From NCBI GenBank assembly GCA_032164245.1, contig JAVMKO010000005.1, positions 45,040,133-45,104,132 on the forward strand: a stretch of DNA of 64,000 nucleotides, given 5' to 3'. Under the pieces are notes generated by a model. It was not told where the DNA came from. It saw nothing but the letters and a program-made list of their open reading frames with translations, and made no database searches. Each line of letters opens with the position of its first letter. Position 1 is the stretch's first letter. The position numbers and the translations under genes were made by a program. Source of the stretch: Sternotherus odoratus (taxonomy: Eukaryota; Chordata; Testudines; Kinosternidae). This document shows, in pieces, positions 31,651 through 45,271 of this stretch.

Positions 31651-33675
31651 AGATTTCCCCACAATTTCTAAAATGCACCTACGGTCCATCTGTATCTTTG
31701 GAGCTCTACATGCAGCTCTACATGATGATGTGCCTGTAGAGTAACTCTTAAAAACAAACAACAAACTTGCTTATTTCTTGTTTGTATTGGCTGCCTCCCT
31801 CTTCCCCTCTGGTTCTCACCCTGGAAAAATGCTGGGTATCACAACTCTAATTTTATTTAACTTTCACAAGACACAAGTATTTGCTCATGAAAATAGTCTG
31901 GTGCAAACCTGTGAAAAAACGTTTTATCAAGATCACTGCAATAAACCCAAGAGGGCATGGCTTGGATCGGTCAGACAGAGGAAATACAAATGTTTACTGG
32001 GTCATATTCTGGGTGACAGATTCTGCTTTGTGGTTGGTACCCAAACAGCCAGCTTTACAGCTGCTCTATCACTCATGGATTTCACAAATACCTAAAACTG
32101 ATTGGGATCCCTTAGGCTATATGACTCCAAAAGTCAGGGACAGAGTAGCACAGATGCATCCAATCAGGAGGAGGAGGAAAAAAGCTAAAAGGAAAAATGC
32201 TATTGCACTGCACTGGCTCAAATGGTTTTGAGTCGCGGCTGTCATTATCACAGCCTACTGGAAGAGCAGCAATTTCTTTGAACAGAAATCTTAAAAGTGG
32301 GGCAGAAGAGTAAACATAATAAAAAAATCAAACGAAAATGATGTTATACTCCTTCTTTCCCTCCATTCTATTTACAGAGGATTTCATGCTCCAATGACAA
32401 TGAGCGTGTCATTTCTATCACAGTATAAATGTGAAATGATTTAGTCTCTCAAGGGGGAATATTAAATTCCAAACTGGATCAGTGAGGTGAAATATGCAGT
32501 GCATTTTCGTTTACTTAGAACTAACAATTACAAGATACTCAAGTGATTATGATGTTAACTTTTCCAGCAGAATACACATGGAAACAGGATGTGGAGTTTA
32601 TTTAACTTGCTGTTATTGGAGCATTTTAAGGATTCCTGGTGACCACGCATGTGACTGCAGTTAGAAAATGACTGCTCTATCATCGCAAAAAAATTGGCTG
32701 GTGCGCTGCTTTGAAATGACAGCACAAATGGGCAGAACTCTATTGTAATTCTGTGGCTAGAACCACTTGGACCAACTTACATAGCTTTTTGTTATCTGTT
32801 AGTGGGGTTTTACTAGTAAATATTTTAAATCTACTTCTTGCACAAAAGAACACTCTGGGGAGTGAAGCTGTGAGCATGCAAGCCAGCTGAGGCTTGCCTC
32901 TTTGTAGCATTCCCTCTTTCTCTGGGACGGGAGAGACAAGGTCATGTGTTGCATTCATGTTTTGTACGTGTTCCTACAAATTACCTAATTCCCAGAGAAA
33001 CGTTTTTGAAATGAACAGGATAGCTAGAAAATGCTTTCTCTAAACTAGACCACATGCCTGATTTTCAATGAAATTTGCTCTCTAATACTAACACACACAC
33101 TTGTGTGTGCGTTTTGAGACTTGACCGTTGCAATTTCCAAGCATGCATCCACAGTGACTAGGCTGGAGAAGTTTTTTAGCTTCAGTTACCCAAAATGGCA
33201 GGTAACTGGTGCAGAATAGAGACAGGATGGCAAATGCTGGCCTCAACCCCGTCTCAAAATTCACATGCATTTCTGGAGCTAAAGCAGCAGTGTTTTACCT
33301 TCTGGGCTCTTCCAAGGAATTACATTCTAACTGGCAAAAACACAACTGAACTTGAGATCCACATCATCCACGTCTGATGGATTTCCCAGAGGAAAGGGGC
33401 CTGTTTTCAGAATTAGGTGCAAGGCAATAAGACATGTATAAAAACCTGTGCCTCATTTGTGCATGTGTAATTCCCACTGTTCTCTCCTGATGCATTCTGG
33501 GGGTTTGCAGTTCCTCTCCCCAAAACTGTTGCATTTGAAAATAGAATCAGGGACACCATTTGCCTTTTTTTTCCCCAATACAAAATGAAACTGGCATGGT
33601 GATAGGGCCAGAGAGGGAGCTAGGCCTTGTATGTGTAAAAGAAAAATTAAGGAACTGGGAAAGGCAAGGACAGAC
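31651..33675. other. Intron, nothing recognised
   Basis: AT-rich single-copy-looking DNA. A plus-strand frame at 31,778-32,231 has mixed composition but no splice support. Confidence 0.4.
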
Positions 33676-34060
33676 CCCTCAAAACTCATATCTTAAGGAT
33701 GGAAAAGACCAGAGACTAGCCCAACCCACAGTCAACATAAGATTGCTCCCTACAATACTTTTCTGATTATTTTGTCCACTCTCATTTATAATCCCTGAGC
33801 AATTGGGTTTCCACCATGACCCTTGGAAGATTACGCTAGTCTAAACCCCCCAACATCTGAAAGTTTTTCCTGATAGGCTGCTTCAACCTGACATTTCTTA
33901 CTTTCATCCCACTGCTTTTTGTTATACTCTCCCTAAGTAATCCCTCTCTTTCTTAGTACGTACATCCTTTAAGTATGAGTAGGCTTATGTTCCCTAAACA
34001 TCATTGCTTAGCCAAGCTACACATACTTCGTTGTTTTCATGTTCTGAATAGGGCTAAAGA
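33676..34060 (-). mobile_element. Old CR1 LINE fragment
   Basis: TTTCCACCATGACCCTTGG, TCTAAACCCCCCAACATCTG and GGCTGCTTCAACCTGACATT, in that order, match the complement of the CR1 3' region as in the other CR1 copies here. Diverged, with vague edges. Confidence 0.55.
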
Positions 34061-34194
34061 GGAGAGTTCTGTGCCTGTGAGAATCATCCTTGGCACCTTG
34101 AGGACCCATGCAGGTGTTTGTTCTGAGTGCACCCACGACCAACTCTTTTTTTCTCTTGCGCTTCTTCACATTTAAAGTAAACATTGGAAATTAC

Positions 34195-34269
34195 CTGGAA
34201 TTGTCCACTGATACTGGGTGGAATGCAATCATGCAGTGTCAGGTTAGTTAGGTGCTTGAGAGATTTCAC
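34195..34269 (-). CDS. MYO9A: MYO9A motor exon (end of loop-2 insert)
   Basis: A minus-strand exon of 75 bases (25 codons, phase 0/0) between CTTGTTGCAG and GTAATT. It encodes VKSLKHLTNLTLHDCI then PPSISGQFQ. Class IX myosins carry a large insert in loop 2; this is its C-terminal part. Compared with human MYO9A as I remember it, the basic LHLHKKKK stretch between the two halves is absent, which could reflect alternative exon use or real loss. Confidence 0.9.
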
Positions 34270-37261
34270 CTGCAACAAGTGCTGCCAAAAAACCTAAAAC
34301 AAACCAAGAGAGTTTTTCTACAAAAAGAACTTTGACTACATATGGCCTACGTTCTCCCACTGTATCCCCACTTCCGCTATTCCATAGGTCTCCCCTTACG
34401 GTACTGACCCTATGCAACATCCCCTGCAAATATCAAGGGAACAATTCACAACTGGGAATTTTTACCCTAGCCACTAGGTTGGTCATAATACAGCAGGTTT
34501 GTATAGTATAGACCATAGGAAAGGGTTGTGAGAGGAACTGGTGAGTGACAGTGATGGGAGCATGTGGCTTTGTACATTTGCTCCCGTATGTGTATAATTG
34601 TCAGGCCTCTTTGATGCTCCAAGTTAGCAAAAGCTTAGAAGACGCTATTTAAGTTTAACGCATGCTTTGTGTTCATATATGGTAAGATGCTGGCAGACCA
34701 GGTGCCATCTAATGCGAAGGACCCCAAGTCTCAACTGAACACTGAGGACTACAGATCTGAAATTAGACTGGCTCAACTGTGTAAGTATTATTAAAATAGG
34801 TACTAGGATTATCAGAAAGTGTTTAGACCTTATTGAAGGCCTGTGAGTTGCTGCATGCATTAATCTCACTTCTAACATCTGTATCCCACGCTGTATGGTA
34901 ATACATAAGCATTTGTATTGTGAGCCTCTGACTGGGTAAATCACCAGACAGGAGGGAGACATTAACTAGTGTGAAATGGAAGTCTCCAACAGAAATTGTT
35001 ACGTGCTGGCCAACAAGAAAGGCCCATCATCGCCAGATGACTATTGTGGAACAACATGAAAGAGGACAAAAGATTTTGGTGGTCTGCTCTCCCCTCCCGC
35101 CTCATGTAGATGAGTCATGAAAGTGGATTTCTCCATCAGCTGAGTTTGCAGCCAACAGCCCATGGGATAAGGGAATAAAAACCCCTAATGAGGAGGAACT
35201 GGACCTCTATGCTGTTTGGACTTTGGGGGAGGCGAGGTTTTCTAGGTTTAAACAGAACCCCAGTTAGCCCTAAAATACATATAAAGCTTGTTATAGTTTA
35301 TTCTAGAAGTTTGCAACTCATTTGTGTGTATGTTTACCTGTTTCAACCATGAAAATAATTCATTTCATTTTTAAATAAATCTGCATATTGTTCGTTATAG
35401 AGCTGGCTACAAGTGTTGTCTTTGTCAGATTTAAGATGCAATTGACCTGGGGTAAGTGACTGGTTTTCTGGAACTGGGAGTAACCTGAATATGGCTGTGA
35501 TTCTTGGTATAAGAGACCTTCCATTACAAAGGTATGCTCACCTGATTGGCAAGACAGATCAGGGTACCCAAGGGGCCTGTTTTACTCCATTTTAAGGCTG
35601 TTACAGTGCCTGAGGAGTTTACACTTAATACATCTAAGTACAGAACTCAAAGCCAATTTGCCGTTTCTGCCTTGTGGTTGGTACTCACGCTCCCGAGGCA
35701 CTGCAGGACAATATGGTATATAGCGAGAGTAAAGCATTATTAAAAATTAAGAATTATAACCAGTATAATTTAGTAGCTAATTCAAGGTGTAAAATTCCAA
35801 CAAATCATGTTGCAGTTAAAACACTGTTCCCGCCTCTTTGGGAGCAACAATAACTTTATAATGCAGTTCAGAAATGCGCAGTGTGAGGGCCACAGACTCC
35901 CAAAATGTGCCCTAAGGAAATCCTCCATCATTCTCAGAGGTGTGGTTTGTGGAAATCATGTGCTCCAACTTGCTTTGCTCCATCTTCATCAATGAAATCC
36001 CCCATTGGCATGTACACTGAACTGCACAATCTGATGCTCTGCTGAGATTACAGATTATACTGCCATCAGGCAACAGGGATAGGCTAACTAAACCTACAAT
36101 GCTCAGCTTATTCAACAGACAGCGCAGTTCTGCCTTCTTCTGCAGCAGCCAGACTCACTTACTGGAATAGAGATGCAGCCCCCATGTGCCTGGGAAGTTG
36201 CTAATGTAACTAGGTAAAGTTTGGGTACTCAATCTACGCCTCAATGCACATGTCTCTTGCAACTGCAGATAAACGGAAACATGCACACCACAAGGACTTT
36301 TAACTTTCACTAATTATGTTAAGGCAGTATTAATCACAACATGTAATGATGACCATTGCACACCGTATGACATGCATCCAGCAAATGAGCTTGTGTTGTG
36401 CTCTTAGACATAACTAGCAAGCCTTGGTTTCATTCATTTGAATGGGAAATTGTTGATAGAAGATATGAGTTTTCCCCTGGTTTTGGTCAGAGCTTTGACT
36501 GAGAGAGCGAGAAACCCTCAAATGACTTTTTTTTCTTTTCTTGAAATACACAAGTAAAAAAAATTAGTGGATTTTAGTTGGAGGGAATTAGTTGAGTTAG
36601 AGGTGAAAAAAGATAGTTCAAGTCTATCCCCTTGAAGTATACTGTCCCCAAACCAGATATTTAATGGATACTTCAATAAACTCAATTTGCTAACCACCTA
36701 CACTTATTTCTATGGTTATCTAGGTATAATATGTTATGCATCAGTACAAAATTCTTCCTTTTATTCTTATAGGAGAACAGGACTTGATTATTCATTTTCT
36801 ACTTTTTAACGCACAAATATGGAGTGCCCTCCTCAAGTTACAGCACTCACACTGATGCTTCCGATAAGATCTCTGCATCTGAATACCACCCTACCACATT
36901 CTAACTCAGCCTTTGCCATTAGAAGAAGTCTGTTCTCTCTCCACACTATTGTAATTGAATACCATGCATTTTATGAATGGAGACTGCTCACTATACAGAA
37001 TGATACTTGATGGGTTTGTGATTTGGTCTACTAGCCATTTGAGATGAAGTGAAACCATTTAATTCTACAATCTGTCTAGAACAGAAGTCAACAAAATGGA
37101 AGGGGAAGTCTTTGTGTTTAAAAATCATTCGCCCTCAAAAATATTCCCTGCTTACATTTTGTTGTTCATTTTTAATTAACTGTAATTCTTACTGGAAAGC
37201 ACACAGCACAAATCAGACATTCTTTAATCAAAGTAGGGTCAATGATGACCATATTATGCCA
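34270..37261. other. Intron, nothing certain
   Basis: Mostly single-copy-looking, AT-rich. About 34,980-35,400 (GAAGTCTCCAACAGAAATTG onward, with AATAAAAACCCC near 35,178) has LTR-like promoter layout, but I found no paired ends. Confidence 0.35.
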
Positions 37262-37380
37262 GCAAGGAATACTTGTAGCACCTTAGAGACTAACTAGTTT
37301 ATTTCAGCATAAGGTGCTACAAGTATTCCTCGCTTTCTTTACGGATACAGACTAACACGGCTGCTATTCTTGAACCTGTC
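37262..37380. repeat. Penelope-type terminal repeat relic
   Basis: CTTGTAGCACCTTAGAGACT and its reverse complement AAGGTGCTACAAGTATTCC form a back-to-back pair, followed by ACAGACTAACACGGCTGC. These are the terminal phrases of the Penelope-like family at 21.1 and 52.4 kb. The hammerhead core is missing. Confidence 0.65.
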
Positions 37381-38106
37381 ATAATTATGCCAGTGATAGA
37401 CAATGGATCTCATCTCATCTTATGTCATCAGGCACAATAAGTACTGCCAGAAAATAAAGGAAACAGCAAGAATGTTAAAATGCACTTTAAACAGAATGGA
37501 AGTTACCCATATAATACAGCACTCTAATATTGTAATTAACTAATTATAAGCATTTTCCTAGGAAAGAAAATCTTCACCATGAAGGTAGATGGCCTGTAAA
37601 GTGCTCTGTATATTCAAGTACGGGTTTGTTTGAGTGATCCCTGGACATTTCTTTCAGTTTAGAGACTTAAATTGAAGTTGGCCCAGCAAACGAACATGCA
37701 GACCTCCCTCAACCTTTGTGGCAATATTTTCTCTGTTGGCTCTCTTTTAACTTCACAAAACAAAAGTTAAAAAAATGATAGCTAGCAGCATTTGAGCAGG
37801 AAGGAACCCAATGTCTGCAGAGCTCTCTTCCAGGACAAAGAAACACAACTGTCCTCAAGAACTCTGCTAACCTTCATTGCGATAAAATAAAGAATAACCT
37901 CAAACAGATTGGGTTGGAGTTGATTTGCCCAGCTTTCATATTACAACAGCACCTTGGTAAACCACACTTTAGAGATGAACAACTCACCTCAAATTGAAAA
38001 AGTATACATTAAACAGAAGTTAACATTTAATGGCAGTGCATACAGTATATGTGCTGCCTTGCATACTCCAGGAACAAGAGAGAGGTAAACGTGTTTGTTC
38101 ACTCAC
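37381..38106. other. Intron, nothing recognised
   Basis: AT-rich; no exon or element seen. Confidence 0.4.
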
Positions 38107-38146
38107 CTTTGGGAGATTGGGTTTGGCTCTGAAGTTCTTGTTTCGC
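38107..38146 (-). CDS. MYO9A: MYO9A micro-exon in loop-2 insert
   Basis: A minus-strand exon of 40 bases between TTGTTTCCTCAG and GTGAGT. One base finishes an Arg codon, then RNKNFRAKPNLPK follows in frame and it ends in phase 0. The RNKNF.(S/A)KP.LPK wording matches the loop-2 insert of MYO9A. It follows the exon at 45,196-45,271 (which leaves two bases) and precedes 34,195-34,269 in phase. The longer loop-2 exon that human MYO9A has between these two was not found. Confidence 0.88.
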
Positions 38147-41100
38147 CTGAGGAAACAATAAAAGGGCCACATTAAGACAGGCATGAGGTAACAGAATGAG
38201 ATTATGTATTTACTGCTGAGTTGTCATTTTAACCCCCTCATGGCAGAAGCTGAGATTTCCCATTAGGAAGCCCCAATATCTTTGGCATCAGTGCCAATAA
38301 CCAAAATACCCAAGTCAGAAAGAATTGACACTATTTGAAAATACAAATTGAGCAGAAAAAACATATTTAGTAGAATGGATACACACAAGTTAATTAAAAA
38401 GACCCTTCAAGCCCCTATAGCAATGATTTCCCGTAAGCTATAGAATAGCCAGGTTTAGTATGAATTCCACATGCCCTTTTTTCTCCATTTCTTTGCCTGT
38501 GTGTGTCTGAGAGAGGAGAGGGTAGGATAAAATGGAAGACGAAGCCATTCAAAAATTTGGATTGTTACAGATCCTGAGAAATGGAGTAGTTTGTTTGTGA
38601 AGAACAGCAAGAGGGGATCCATATGGAACAGACTCACTCATCTGCTTTAATACACTGTACCTTACCTAGGGCTACTCTGGCAGCCTCTTCTGAAACCTGT
38701 GATGAAGTTGGACTATAAATCAACAACATGGGTTAAGAAAAGGCCACCCCGGCCTCTCAAATCAAAGTAAATCATCTACACGTCTCGTTTCAGTGACCCA
38801 GTTAGTGGAAGCCCCTTCCTTCTGGTGTCCCTAGAGAGCACCAGTATCATATCACTTGATCTTAGCGCTTCTTACCCCTTCCCTATTCTTGTCACTACAA
38901 ATGTAGGCCCTGCTCCTCCCATGGAAAGAGACGACACTGGAGAGAAGAGGTATTATCAACCCGGAATGCTAAGAGCGTAACTAATCATGTTTACAGTATA
39001 TTTATACAATAGAGCCAAGCCTTGGAACATGCAAGTCCACTTGGAACTCAGACTTTTTGGACTAGCACCATACTATGCTGCTCTAGTTCTCTCGCCTAGC
39101 TGTTCCTATTTTTATTACCCATTCAGCTCTGCACGCTCTAGGAATGAGGCCAAAATCCACGCCTTTTGTACTAACATGAGAATGCCGTGGGCCCTCTCTG
39201 GTAGCTTGCTGTTGGTCGAATTAACAAATAGCCCATCTTTGTCTAGGAAGGAGCTAGGACTAGAGAGTCGCCCTTGTCCAATTCCCATCCTGCCAGTCCA
39301 GCCAACTCCACAGGTATCGCTGTAATGAGAGACAGGTCAGTCACAATGTACATTTTAAAAACACATCTAATACATGGTTCTTGAACAAAACAAGGCTTTG
39401 AAAATAGTTATTACAATGGCTAAAAGGTTCTAAATTAACAGAGTATAAAATCGTGTGATTAGAAAACACCAATCTTCCCCTTCACCAATCATTCACTCCC
39501 ACACAAGTTCACAGTTCTATACACAAAACCTAGACATCATTTAGTCACCTAGATGCATTTTGAAGTATTTGTAGAATAAAATATTTTTGGGGGTGAGCAG
39601 AAGCACAATAACCTGTAGTTTTTTCATTTACAAAGTGATACTTCTGATCAGTAGATAATTATATATCTCTAGAAGCACTTTGGTTAAGAGTTTAGAACTC
39701 CGCTTAGTTATCTGCTAACTAGAATGATATAGTCTAAGACTTTTGGTGATGCCACAAAATCAGAGTTTAGTCTGGTGTGCCATGTTTCACAGTCATTTCA
39801 GTCATGGAAGATGAAGGGGAAGAAAGCAAAATGCCTAGGAACATCTTGGGGAAAGGAGGTGCTATGAACTCAAGACCTTAACCCCAACATAACCAGTCTG
39901 TCACAAAGACAATAACCAAACTGAACCTGGTCTAACCTGGCAAACAAAGGATTACCTATCCAATTTTTCCTGCTCTGTTACAGAGCAAAAGATGTTGCAG
40001 AAAAATGTTCTACTGACAGCCACATGTGCCTTTAAGGTTCTGGGGGATGTGACCCAAAGTCTCTCCCCTTTAAATAAGGACAATCAGGTATTGTTATGTT
40101 TGGAAATCAACTACCAGAGCCAGATTCTCGCTAAGGAGGAAGGAAAACCGAGGAAGTGACACATCAAAAAGGTAATTAGAGAAGAAAGTAGAGTGGTGTT
40201 AGTTGCCTCAGTCCCCAAGTCCTGAAGGCCCATAGAGCAATATGCCACCAAACTACTGAATACAATTGCCTTGTCATCAAATCATGGTTCTTTTTAAAAC
40301 CAGCCACTAGTTTCCTGCCACAGAGATTTTTGAGGCATATACTTTCTAAAGAAAGAACTTCTCAAAAGACTGAATCACAGCAGAATCAATTCTGGCCAGG
40401 GAGCCAGGACTCATTCTTTGAGCAGGGTGTATAATTTACAAACAGCCTAAGGGTTTAACATTCAGTTGTTCCCAGAATTCCGTCTTCTGTGCCTTCACAG
40501 ATGGGCTCTCAGCCTTAACAAGTCTCCCAATTGCTTGGCAGGGTCCTGGGAAAGATTCAAAGTGTACAATCTTGAGTTGAGTGATGCCTCCACTCAGGCA
40601 AGTTACTTGGACTAATTTGTGCAAGAAAGGAGCTAGCATATCCAGCTCTAATGAGAACTCCCCTTCCCATCAAAATTGCTTGAAAAAGCCCATGTTCTGC
40701 TCTCGACCACTTGAAGGGCTTCTTTGGGGCATACAGTGAGAGTACCTCACAGCAAGTGCCAGGGGCTTTAAAAAAAGATTTTATGGAAATTTTAATAATG
40801 TGTGATTATATTTTCTAGGGTGAAAACGTATTAACAATAGCAAACACCAGCAATCTCTGTCAGTTGGCGGTTAATGATTTCACAAAGCAAAACAGACCTT
40901 TTTAAGAGTGAGATCTACAGGTGTTCTTTTCACATTTCTTAAACCATTAATGAACATAAAACAGTTTCTGTTGAACTGAAAAGAAAGCTACCCTGACAGA
41001 CTTTGGTTAGGGAGATCATGTTTTTAATTATTTAGTGGCTGCTTCAGGCGGTTTTCAGACAGGATGCTTTGCTTCTGCTTCAGTGAAGCCTTTCCCCCTC

Positions 41101-41445
41101 TAGCTGCCATAGTACTCAAGTGGAAACCACAAAACCACTTCTTTGGAGGAGAGTTGAAGGATGTGGATTCATCAGAAAGCTCCTGCAGGATGATGTCATT
41201 GCTTAGATTCACATTCAAAATGTCTCAGGCTACACTGCAGGGCTCAATCCATATGGTAACACACTGTACTTAAGAGGAAACGCCTGGTTTTAATTTAACT
41301 CCAGAAAAATGTTTAATGGCTCACACATTAAGTATCAGAAAGCACCAACATGAGAATCTGAAGGGAAGAATGATTGCTTTAAGTTTGTACAAAATAGATT
41401 TCTAATTAATCATTTTACACTGTCCTTCCAAGTACAGTGTTTGAT
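38147..41445. other. Intron, nothing recognised
   Basis: AT-rich, single-copy-looking; I looked here for the missing middle loop-2 exon and saw none. Confidence 0.4.
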
Positions 41446-41550
41446 TTATTATCCGACGAAGTGGGTATTAGCCCACGAAAGCTTATGCTTCAAAACTTTA
41501 TAGTTAGTCTTTAAGGTGCCACAGGACTTTGTTACCTCTGATTTATTATA
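41446..41550 (+). repeat. Penelope-type terminal repeat with hammerhead-like core
   Basis: CCGACGA (41,453-41,459), stem AGTGGG/GCCCAC, and GAAA (41,477-41,480), then CTTATGCTTC and TTAAGGTGCCACAGGACTTT. The first conserved base is mutated (CCGACGA for CTGANGA). Same family as 52,355-52,475. Confidence 0.65.
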
Positions 41551-42862
41551 GTGTTGGTAGATCATTATCTTCATTTTTGTAGACAGTTTGGTATGCGGTA
41601 ATTGTTAAAATTACATTAAAAACCTGAAAAACTTAATTAAAATGTATATTATTAATGAAATAATGGACATTTGTCTTCAACATAAAATCGACCGCAGTGA
41701 GCAATATTAAAATCAAAGGCATATTTAGGCTTGGACGCATTCTATTCTTATTTCCATTCATAAGTGCCACAGATAATATCGATGTTTATTTTTAAGCAGC
41801 TTTTTTTATTTTAATCCATTTAAATTTTCGCCGTTTGGGAAATTATGGGTAGGGGTAAACGATTATTTAATTAGAGTAGACACGGAGATTCAGAAAGATA
41901 AAGCTTTATAAACTGTTAAAACAAATTGTCAGCATCACGTCAAAATATACAAAATAGATTTCCTTACACCCAGTTTTTAATATGCATTCACTAGTACATT
42001 TGTAATGAGCCTAATTCAAAAATCTAAATCCCAAGATTTTGACTTTAATAAAAGTGGCTTTTTTCCCTACTTTGCCTATCTGAAAATGTTGATCATTATA
42101 CATGGACATATTTTTGTCAGTCTGCGTGTGTATGGTGAAACTGACATTTACCTTTAATTACCAGTAAAAATGTAATCCTTCCAGCACAGTTAATAAAGCA
42201 ATACTAGGACTCTTGCATGGAACATTTTCTGATCAACTCTAACCCTAGCAATACTGCAAAATTGATTTCAAAACAAATACAAAACCTGAGTGAACTATTC
42301 TAGGATAACACATTCTGTACGGTTTCTCCTGACATCAGGTTTATAGTGGACTGTTTGTTTGGTACTAATTATTAAATTATTATTATTTATTAAATCAAGT
42401 TAGAGAAAATATTCAGGCATTCAAAAGTTTACATGTTACACCAAGTCTGATGTGTTTCACTTCAATTTTTCTAAGCTTTAACTCTTATCCCGATATTCTG
42501 GGTTCTTTGACTTTCAGGGAATTTATCTGCTGTTTTATTTTGATCCAAATAAATGCAGTTGAGCATTTAGCAAAGAACAAGTATCAAAGAACAAAAAGGT
42601 CCATCTTTTTTTGTTCCCTCTGCTTGTCTGATGGAGGAGTAGGGATTCCAGTGCAATTACACCGCACACACAATTATACTTTATGACTGGAGTTAAACTG
42701 GTTAGAGCGGGATCGGTTATAGTACTGGTAGAAAAGATTAAGGAAATAAAAAGTCTACTATAGAGACAGCCAGGGCATTCACTTCATACAACAGAGTGGG
42801 ATTACTTTTCAAGAACAGAAGCTAGAGCTGGGTAGAATGTTCTAACTGAAAATAGATCTTCC
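41551..42862. other. Intron, nothing recognised
   Basis: AT-rich, single-copy-looking DNA without exons or terminal repeats that I can see. Confidence 0.4.
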
Positions 42863-42870
42863 CCATAACT

Positions 42871-43634
42871 CAGGGGTGGACAAACTTTTTGCCCTGAGGG
42901 CCACATTCGGGTTCAAAATTGTGTGGTGGGCCGGTAGGAAAGGCTGTGCCTCCATAAACAGCCTGGCCCTGCCCCCTATCCAACCCCCAACCCAATTCCC
43001 GCTCCCTGACTGCCCCCCTCAGAACTCCCGACTCATCCAACCTCCCCCCTTGTCCCCTAATCTCCCCCTCTGGAGACCTCCCGGGACCCCACCCCGAACT
43101 AAGAGCCCCTGCTCCTTGTCCCCTGATTACCCCCACCAGAGACCCCCCCACCCCATACCACCTCCCTAAGACCCCACTCCCTATCTAAGCCCCCTGCTCC
43201 TTGTCCCCTGACCACCCCTTCCAGAAACCCTTCTGCCCCCTAATCACCCACCCAGGACCCCAACCTCTATCCAACCGCCCTGCTCCCTGCCCCCTGACTG
43301 CCCCAACCCCTAGCCACATCCCTGCCCCCAATAGGCTCCCATGCCCTATCCAACACCTCCCTTTCCTGTCCCCTGACCACCCCCCGAGGCCCTCTGCCCC
43401 TTATCCGACCCCCCATCCTGCCCCCACCCCCTTACCATGCTGCCACTCAGAACAGCGTGTCTGGCCTGGAGCCAGACATGCTACCATGCTGATCCGCCAG
43501 AGTGCGCAGCCCCGTGGCACACTGCCAGGGAGGAGGGGGACAGCGGTGAAGGGGCTGGAGCAGCCTCACCAGCTGGAGCTCAGGGGCTGGTTAGGAGCAG
43601 TTTGTGGGCCGGGGCCATAGTTTGCCCACGCCTG
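42871..43634. mobile_element. Non-autonomous hAT element
   Basis: The ends CAGGGGTGGACAAACTTT and AGTTTGCCCACGCCTG fit hAT inverted repeats, with imperfect 8 bp duplications CCATAACT and CTATAACC (6 of 8). The interior is C-rich with CCCTGACTGCCCC and CCCCTGATCACC-like phrases and no transposase. It shares its ends and interior type with the copy at 48,958. Confidence 0.88.
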
Positions 43635-45195
43635 CTATAACCTCTAGTGAAACTGTGCTTGGAGGATCACAGAGTGACTTTGTAGACCTACTCCTTTTCT
43701 GACCCCAGGAATGGCTTTGCTTCTCAGGGTAGAGGCGTTGGCCACCCCAACAAGACAGTAATAGTTCTAAGGAGAAGTATCCCTGATACACATTTTGATC
43801 TAATTGGAGAACACAATTTTGTGGGAACAATGTTGTCCTTCAGTACATCAAAATAAACTCATTCATCTTCAGATTCTTTAATTCTCTTTCAACTGAACTT
43901 CAGGGCCTTCCTGACATTAAAAAAAGTCATACTACCTCAGCTTTATCAGAGGAAAAGAGCACTGGAATGGGAGAATATGATATGTTTAAGGGAGCACTTA
44001 GATAGATTGATAGGGAGGTTTACACAGAGTCCACAATGGTAGAGAAAAGATCCTGGGTCTCACTAGAACTGTGCTTAGGACAGGCCAGAAGGAAAAGTGG
44101 TGACTTCGGATCACAATGATTTCTCCTGATCTTGGTCTGTCCTGATGCTGGTCCAGTTCTCTGGTGAAACAAAGGAATTCCTCTAAATTACACTCAGCAG
44201 CCCACAACCCCAAGCAGTTGTTTCAGCAGCTGAAGATTGCTGGAGCACCCTGGCCATACCCCTATGCCAAGAGCAGGGATGAAGCAGAGTTGCCCCTAAG
44301 CAAGGTGAATCCCGACGGGTCTGGTTAAGCAGGTTTCCTGACACAGTTGCATCACTGGAATAGAGCAGCTGGAGTACTGAGAAGGCCTAGATCGGTCTTC
44401 AAGGTAGCAGCAGCTTGTCTAACAGGAGACTTAATTCTGAATATAGGCCAGAAAAACTGTTTGGAAAGGGGTGCTGGCCTCTTCTGTACCCCTCAATGGC
44501 TCCTGAGGGGTAGACCTGACAACCTGCATGAGCTATGTTCTCACTGAAACCTTGATGGAAAAATCCAGGATTGAACTGCAAGGACATTTTACAATCTTAA
44601 AGAATCTCTTGAACGTCAGCAGAAGAATTACTTCAGACCCAGACCTATAATATGACGGAGATGTAGACGACCTGCCTTTTAAGAGGGTTTCAATCATTAG
44701 TGATATCTTCATTTTAGCAGTTAGGATTCCCTGAACAAATGTATCTGCAAATATATCTGCAGATGTTTGAAACTCAATACTACAATTCTTTGGGAGCACA
44801 AACCAACATGTGCTATGGGACCTTCTTCCAGTCACATCACAGATGCATAGTTCTGTGTATTATAAAACACGCACATACTTTTATTTTTGTCCAAAGAACA
44901 ACTTTGGATGAATTCTGACCTCTGTACCGATAACAAACACACTTATGTGAATGTTTGTGACTATTTTCCTATAATATTACTTCAGTTTATAGCACACTCC
45001 TCCTTATAAATCAACCTCTAAAATTTTTGCCACTTACAATTACAGGATTCTGTTACTGAGTTGGATAGGACCATGTGACAAGGGCAAAAGACAATGTTAG
45101 CCTGGGAGAAACATTCACAGGGTGGTTTGGCAACAGTACAAAAAAATTCTCCCCTCAGGAATTTCTTTACCTGCTAATGTGAAGAATAGACTTAC
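43635..45195. other. Intron, nothing recognised
   Basis: No exon or element identified. The terminal MYO9A exon that should follow the exon at 48,546-48,688 was looked for here and not found. Confidence 0.4.
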
Positions 45196-45271
45196 CGCTG
45201 GGTTCTCTCATTGATGGTGTTAACTTCCTGAAGATCTGAAAGGGGCGTTCTTGGGCTTTTCCGGGTAATAC
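45196..45271 (-). CDS. MYO9A: MYO9A motor exon (start of loop-2 insert)
   Basis: A minus-strand exon of 76 bases between TTGCATAG and GTAAGT. Two bases finish a codon, then ITRKSPRTPLSDLQEVNTIN and ERTQ follow, leaving two bases of an Arg codon. ITRK.PRTPLSDLQ..N..NE is the wording of the start of the MYO9A loop-2 insert. The upstream motor exons (P-loop, switch regions) are absent: to its minus-strand 5' side, within 3.3 kb, lies the tail exon at 48.6 kb instead. Phase with that exon fits, since it leaves one base. Confidence 0.9.
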